NCBI GenBank assembly: GCA_045588245.1
Contig: JAZNDW010000015.1
Span: 1-26,985 of the forward strand
Direction: 5' to 3'
Length of the DNA: 26,985 nt
DNA from: DTU064 sp045588245
Lineage (GTDB): Bacteria > Bacillota > Clostridia > Oscillospirales > CAG-272
Under the pieces are notes generated by a model, which saw only the letters and a program-made list of their open reading frames with translations, made no database searches and was not told the DNA's origin. The number at the start of each line of letters is the position of its first letter. Within the stretch, counting starts at the first letter, position 1. Positions 23,472 to 26,985 of the stretch are shown one piece after another. The translations under genes and the position numbers were made by a program.

Positions 23472-24311
23472 CTAGCGAATCCGCAAAGCGCTGTCCCGCC
23501 ACTTTCCATCTAAACCACACCCGCACAACAAATGCTTTGCCAGTATTTTTTCTGATTCAGTCATGCGTGGTCCAAAAACAATCTCCATCTGCGAGATCGC
23601 TTCTTCACTTAAATCGACAAAAAAACGCTCATATGGTGGCGATGACTCTGGATTTTCAAGACGTCTTATAAAATCCAGATGTACGCTCGGAGTCGCACCT
23701 TCCGCTTCCTTTAGACCCCATGGCGACATAGAAATCCAATATCGCCATTCTTTTTGAAATCTCCAGACTTCATTTTTGAATTTCCCTAAATTGCTTAGAT
23801 CGTATCGGACATTTCGGCTCTGATTCCCAGGAGCTTTATGAGTCACGATACCAGTACAATCAGCTATGGAATCACCAAACCTTGTTTTTGGCCGTAATAG
23901 ACTTTCATCTGTTGTATAGGTAACAGGAATCAGCTTTGGCAACTCCGCAACAATAGAAGCTTTGTTTTCGTCGTACAGCTTTTTGAGATCGATATATGAT
24001 GTTGTATCCGCGGAAAAATGCAATTCACCAGCTTTGTAATGATGCTTTTTGAAAGGGAATGCCGGCAACTGTATTCTAACGCCATGCATATTTGGGGTGT
24101 ACATCTGCCACATAGCTATAGATTCAGCCGCTTCGTCTGTCCAACAACTGACATACACATATTTTCCGAACAAACCTAAATCTGAAGTTTCCGCTTCTTC
24201 CACGTCATCTACATTCAAAAGAGTATTAAAGCAAATGCTCTTGTTGGTAAGTATCAACGCAAGGGTGTCGAGACTTGTATAGTGGTACAAATGTTGTGGA
24301 TGCTCATTCAT
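23472..24311 (-). CDS. DUF2971 family protein
   Basis: The 279-residue protein begins with the DUF2971 pattern LYHYTSLDTLALIL (8-21), then ICFNTLLNVDDVEE (26-39), VSCWTDEAAESIAMWQMY (54-71) and a G-V-R-I segment. DUF2971 has no established biochemical role; it is found in many bacterial accessory regions including near restriction systems. The ATG at 24311 is preferred because GAGGTG lies eight to nine bases upstream; a GTG at 24323 is the alternative. The hsdS stop codon overlaps this ribosome binding site, so translation is probably coupled to the type I restriction-modification genes. Confidence 0.82.
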   Translation of the reverse strand: MNEHPQHLYHYTSLDTLALILTNKSICFNTLLNVDDVEEAETSDLGLFGKYVYVSCWTDEAAESIAMWQMYTPNMHGVRIQLPAFPFKKHHYKAGELHFSADTTSYIDLKKLYDENKASIVAELPKLIPVTYTTDESLLRPKTRFGDSIADCTGIVTHKAPGNQSRNVRYDLSNLGKFKNEVWRFQKEWRYWISMSPWGLKEAEGATPSVHLDFIRRLENPESSPPYERFFVDLSEEAISQMEIVFGPRMTESEKILAKHLLCGCGLDGKWRDSALRIR

Positions 24312-24324
24312 ATGAAATTTCACC

Positions 24325-25425
24325 TCATTTCAGCTGTTTACACAACGGCAGGATTTCTTCCAGTTTGGCGACGATGCGCTTCTGTTCTTCATAAGGCGGC
24401 AACGGCAGTAAAAAATGTTTCAGTTTATCCGCCTTTATTCCTTTTGCCGTTGTTCCTGTACAGTTATCCAATAACTGCTGCTGGAATTGTGGCGACAGAA
24501 TAAAATACATAAACAAGGCAGGCAATGCCGTTTCTTTCGTGTACTCTTTGAAGGTAATAATACGTTGTCCGCAAGAGCATTCATCCAAATCACATAATGC
24601 AGCATTTCCCATTGGTGCCTCTGTAGTAAAGAGCAAATCGCCTTTCTGAGTGATTCCTCGGCTCTGTCTTCCTTCATATTCCTCACGAGAAATGTATTCC
24701 TTACGAGTATAATCCATATATGCACGTCTGATGTTGGATGCCGTAATCAGGAAAACACCTTCTGATATCTTAGTTGGTGTTTTTCCGCGATAGTCCACAA
24801 AATCAAACAACTGATTTAGTTCAACCATCGTCCAGCTTTCAGGAATGTCAAAATCCATTGACGAGAAATCAAGCTCATCCTTGCAAAGTTTCAGACCCTT
24901 GTGATACGGCTTCAACCGTTGGAATACATCTTCGCCGGTGCCTTCTTCGGGGAGTTGGGGAACGAGTCTGCCCTGAATGGCTGCATGGAGAATCGATTTC
25001 TGCATATCCACGGGAAAACGTTTGTTGAATTCCTCTAGCTTACTCCACGCCTGCTCGTAACGGTAAATCAGAGGCAGCAATTCCTCAATCTTTGCCACAA
25101 TACGCTTCTGCTCAGCAAGCGGTGGGAGTGGGATCAAGCAGGTTGCCAAATAATCCTTGTGAATACGTTGTTGTCCAGCGGTACCGGTAAAGGACTTTAC
25201 GCCGTTTGTGATAAAATATTCTGTTTTAAAGAACCACAACAAGTACTCCCTAAGAACGGTATCGTTGATAGTTCTGACGATGGATAATTCAGTGGTGCCT
25301 GCTCCGTAGCCGTTGGTCAAGTTTTGAAAGACTACGGATTTTCTGTTTTGGAAACACGGTGTAATTTTTGCTACCCCGATATCCCCTTCAGCGAAATGGG
25401 TAAAGCCTTTTTGATTTCCTTCCAT
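24325..25425 (-). CDS. hsdS: Type I restriction-modification specificity subunit, 3' part (frameshifted hsdS)
   Basis: This 366-codon frame holds most of a HsdS subunit, which reads the bipartite target sequence for the HsdM/HsdR complex. It contains the rest of target-recognition domain 1, a conserved helical spacer (LPPLAEQKRIVAKIEELLPL), the central repeat SILHAAIQGRLVPQLPEEGT, target-recognition domain 2 (about 160-340) and the terminal spacer LPPYEEQKRIVAKLEEILPL. The ATG used here is inside the native gene. Comparison of frames indicates that it continues the neighbouring 5' fragment after a one-base loss in the A-run at 25408-25412; restored, the protein would be about 480 residues, a normal HsdS length. 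The DUF2971 gene follows immediately. Confidence 0.88.
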   Translation of the reverse strand: MEGNQKGFTHFAEGDIGVAKITPCFQNRKSVVFQNLTNGYGAGTTELSIVRTINDTVLREYLLWFFKTEYFITNGVKSFTGTAGQQRIHKDYLATCLIPLPPLAEQKRIVAKIEELLPLIYRYEQAWSKLEEFNKRFPVDMQKSILHAAIQGRLVPQLPEEGTGEDVFQRLKPYHKGLKLCKDELDFSSMDFDIPESWTMVELNQLFDFVDYRGKTPTKISEGVFLITASNIRRAYMDYTRKEYISREEYEGRQSRGITQKGDLLFTTEAPMGNAALCDLDECSCGQRIITFKEYTKETALPALFMYFILSPQFQQQLLDNCTGTTAKGIKADKLKHFLLPLPPYEEQKRIVAKLEEILPLCKQLK

Positions 25426-25772
25426 TTCTTGATTTCAAAGGTATGCTGATTTCTGAAACCATCCATTATACACGGCATGGGTATAAATGCAGTTTCCGTG
25501 TTATCGTCAAGATCATTTTTGGGATTGAGTGCAACTATTTGTGCAATGCGCACCCACATCCAGTTTTCTGGAATATCAAACGGGATTTCATCCTCTACAA
25601 TTTCAGGCAGAGACTTTTCTTTTTTGATGGTGCCGGATTTGATGAGACGCTGTTTTTCTGCTTGAATCTGCTGATACAATTCTTCGCCAGTGCCTTCTTC
25701 AGGAAGTTGTGGAACCAGGTTGCCCTGAATGGCTCTTTGCAAAATACTTGCTTTCAACTCCTGCGGTGTCAT
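25371..25772 (-). CDS. hsdS: Type I restriction-modification specificity subunit, 5' fragment (frameshifted hsdS)
   Basis: The 133-codon 5' fragment starts at ATG 25772, which overlaps the hsdM stop as ATGA. It encodes the N-terminal conserved region (SILQRAIQGNLVPQLPEEGT, GEELYQQIQAEKQRLI) and the beginning of target-recognition domain 1 (DIPENWMWVRIAQI...). The frame is lost at the AAAAA run (25408-25412) and terminates at 25371, after 18 or so out-of-frame residues (ALPISLKGISG). The correct continuation KGFTHFAEGDIGVAKITPC lies in the overlapping frame of the 3' part. Confidence 0.88.
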   Translation of the reverse strand: MTPQELKASILQRAIQGNLVPQLPEEGTGEELYQQIQAEKQRLIKSGTIKKEKSLPEIVEDEIPFDIPENWMWVRIAQIVALNPKNDLDDNTETAFIPMPCIMDGFRNQHTFEIKKWKEIKKALPISLKGISG

Positions 25773-26985
25773 TCCTGACCACCTCCAAGAATGGCGGTGA
25801 TGTCAGCCAGTACACGGTCGATCTCTGCGTTCAGAGATGCCCGTTCCTCCTGATATCGCTGAATTAAGTGCATGGGGTCAAGTATTTCTTCCTCGATGTG
25901 GGGATAGCTGCACTGATCGAGGTTGTAGCCCAGTTCTTCGGTAAGCTGTTGGGCGGCGAAACACTTTGCCTTATCAAAGCCATCTACCGTGATTTCCTGA
26001 CGGTTGTTCCACCATTCCACCACGGGGGCAAAATGCTCCAGTTTCATGGGCTTAGTCTTGGAGAAGTGCTTATACCCCTCCGGCATATCCAGACGATAGA
26101 ACCAAGTTTCTTCTGTGGGTTTGGTACGATCAAAGAACAGAATGTTGGTAGTTATCGATGTGTAGGGCGCAAAAACACTACCCGGCATACGGATGATGGT
26201 ATGCAGGTTAAATTCGGACAGCAGTTTCTTCTTGATATTCACCTTGGCGTTGTCGGTGCCGAACAGGAAACCATCAGGCAGAATCACCGCCACACGGCCG
26301 TTCTGCTTTAGGCGGTACATAATCACCGACATAAAGAGGTCAGCCGTCTCGGAGCTGGCGAGGTCGGCAGGAAAATGGTTCTTCACATCCGCCTTCTCGC
26401 TACCGCCATAGGGAGGGTTCATGAGAATGACGTCGAACTGGTCGTCCACGGTATAGTCCAGCACATCCTTGAGCAGGGAGTTGTCGTGAAACACCTGGGG
26501 AATGTCCAAGCCGTGCAACAATAGGTTGGTGATGCACAGCATATAGGGGAACTGCTTTTTCTCGATGCCGTAAATGGAGTTGCTGTACTTCTTTTCATCA
26601 GCTGTGCTTCGCACCTGCTTTTGCAGTTCTTTCAGCCAACTCACAATAAAGCCACCGGTGCCGCAGGCAAAGTCGGCCATCCGCTCGCCAATCTTGGGCT
26701 GAACCATCTGCGCCATAAAATCGGTGACAGCACGAGGGGTGTAGAACTCACCGGCAGAACCGGCGCTCTGCAGTTCTTTCAGGATAGACTCATAGATATC
26801 GCCGAAGGCATGGCTCTCCTCATAGTCGGAGAGGTCCAGCTCATCAATGACATTGATAATTTGACGGAGCAAAACGCCGTCTTTCATATAGTTATTGGCA
26901 TCGGCAAAGGTGGTCTGCACGATGGCCTTTTTGATGGGCGTGGAGGCATCCACGGGCAACTTCTTCAGCGTGGGGAACAAGGTGT
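25769..26985 (-). CDS. hsdM: Type I restriction-modification DNA methyltransferase subunit, partial
   Basis: HsdM methylates adenine N6 in the target read by HsdS. About 405 codons are visible and the reading frame stays open to the window edge, so the N-terminal helical domain and start codon lie outside. Motifs: GEFYTPR (about 77-83 of the visible part), S-adenosylmethionine motif I FACGTGG (104-110) and catalytic NPPYGG (188-193). The TTG at 26980 is not a credible start. The stop overlaps the hsdS ATG (ATGA). The restriction subunit HsdR is not in the window. Confidence 0.95.
   Translation of the reverse strand, partial: TLFPTLKKLPVDASTPIKKAIVQTTFADANNYMKDGVLLRQIINVIDELDLSDYEESHAFGDIYESILKELQSAGSAGEFYTPRAVTDFMAQMVQPKIGERMADFACGTGGFIVSWLKELQKQVRSTADEKKYSNSIYGIEKKQFPYMLCITNLLLHGLDIPQVFHDNSLLKDVLDYTVDDQFDVILMNPPYGGSEKADVKNHFPADLASSETADLFMSVIMYRLKQNGRVAVILPDGFLFGTDNAKVNIKKKLLSEFNLHTIIRMPGSVFAPYTSITTNILFFDRTKPTEETWFYRLDMPEGYKHFSKTKPMKLEHFAPVVEWWNNRQEITVDGFDKAKCFAAQQLTEELGYNLDQCSYPHIEEEILDPMHLIQRYQEERASLNAEIDRVLADITAILGGGQE

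Overview
The window looks like a chromosome segment from an anaerobic Firmicute of the Clostridia (Oscillospiraceae/Ruminococcaceae-like, probably a gut organism). This is inferred from strong AGGAGG-type ribosome binding sites, the style of the GAPDH, HtpG and phospho-sugar mutase proteins, and a DUF6809-type gene of the kind seen in clostridial mobile elements. It divides into a core chromosomal part (1 to about 7.9 kb) and an integrated island (about 7.93 kb to beyond the right edge).

Core part, almost all on the minus strand. A consensus sigma-A promoter (7675-7703) reads into htpG, a prephenate-dehydratase-like gene, birA, a phospho-sugar mutase and a TagA/WecG glycosyltransferase. Several of these overlap by ATGA. 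gap (GAPDH) follows with its own promoter. A roughly 100-bp nested inverted repeat (9-300) lies downstream of gap. HtpG carries an unusual His/Cys-rich linker.

Island entry. A plus-strand promoter leads to the 5' half of a tRNA-Arg(CCU) at 7888-7927. Its sequence breaks off in the 3' side of the anticodon stem. A complete but different tRNA-Arg(CCU) follows 180 bp later (8108-8184). The simplest reading is integration into the anticodon region of tRNA-Arg(CCU), with the element bringing its own intact replacement tRNA. Next come an OLD-family ATPase/TOPRIM nuclease gene, then a minus-strand module of tyrosine integrase, excisionase-like protein, PrimPol/SF3 primase-helicase and small HTH protein. 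That module is preceded by a consensus promoter and a leader with competing hairpins. The int/xis/primase set resembles phage satellites or integrative mobilizable elements. No capsid, terminase or conjugation genes are visible.

Cargo (14.4 kb to the end) looks like a defence island. One minus-strand operon encodes a DUF3800 protein, a PD-(D/E)XK-DUF2075 nuclease-helicase and an AlbA_2-RES fusion (a possible NAD+-consuming effector), and it ends at a clear terminator. A second minus-strand run encodes type I HsdM and HsdS, a DUF2971 protein, a GIY-YIG nuclease, a DNA methyltransferase and a DGQHR protein. A 75-codon plus-strand gene sits between the two. Two single-base frameshifts are visible, in motif VI of the DUF2075 helicase and in an A-run of hsdS. 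The strongest candidate for an undescribed system is the DUF3800/nuclease-helicase/AlbA_2-RES operon.
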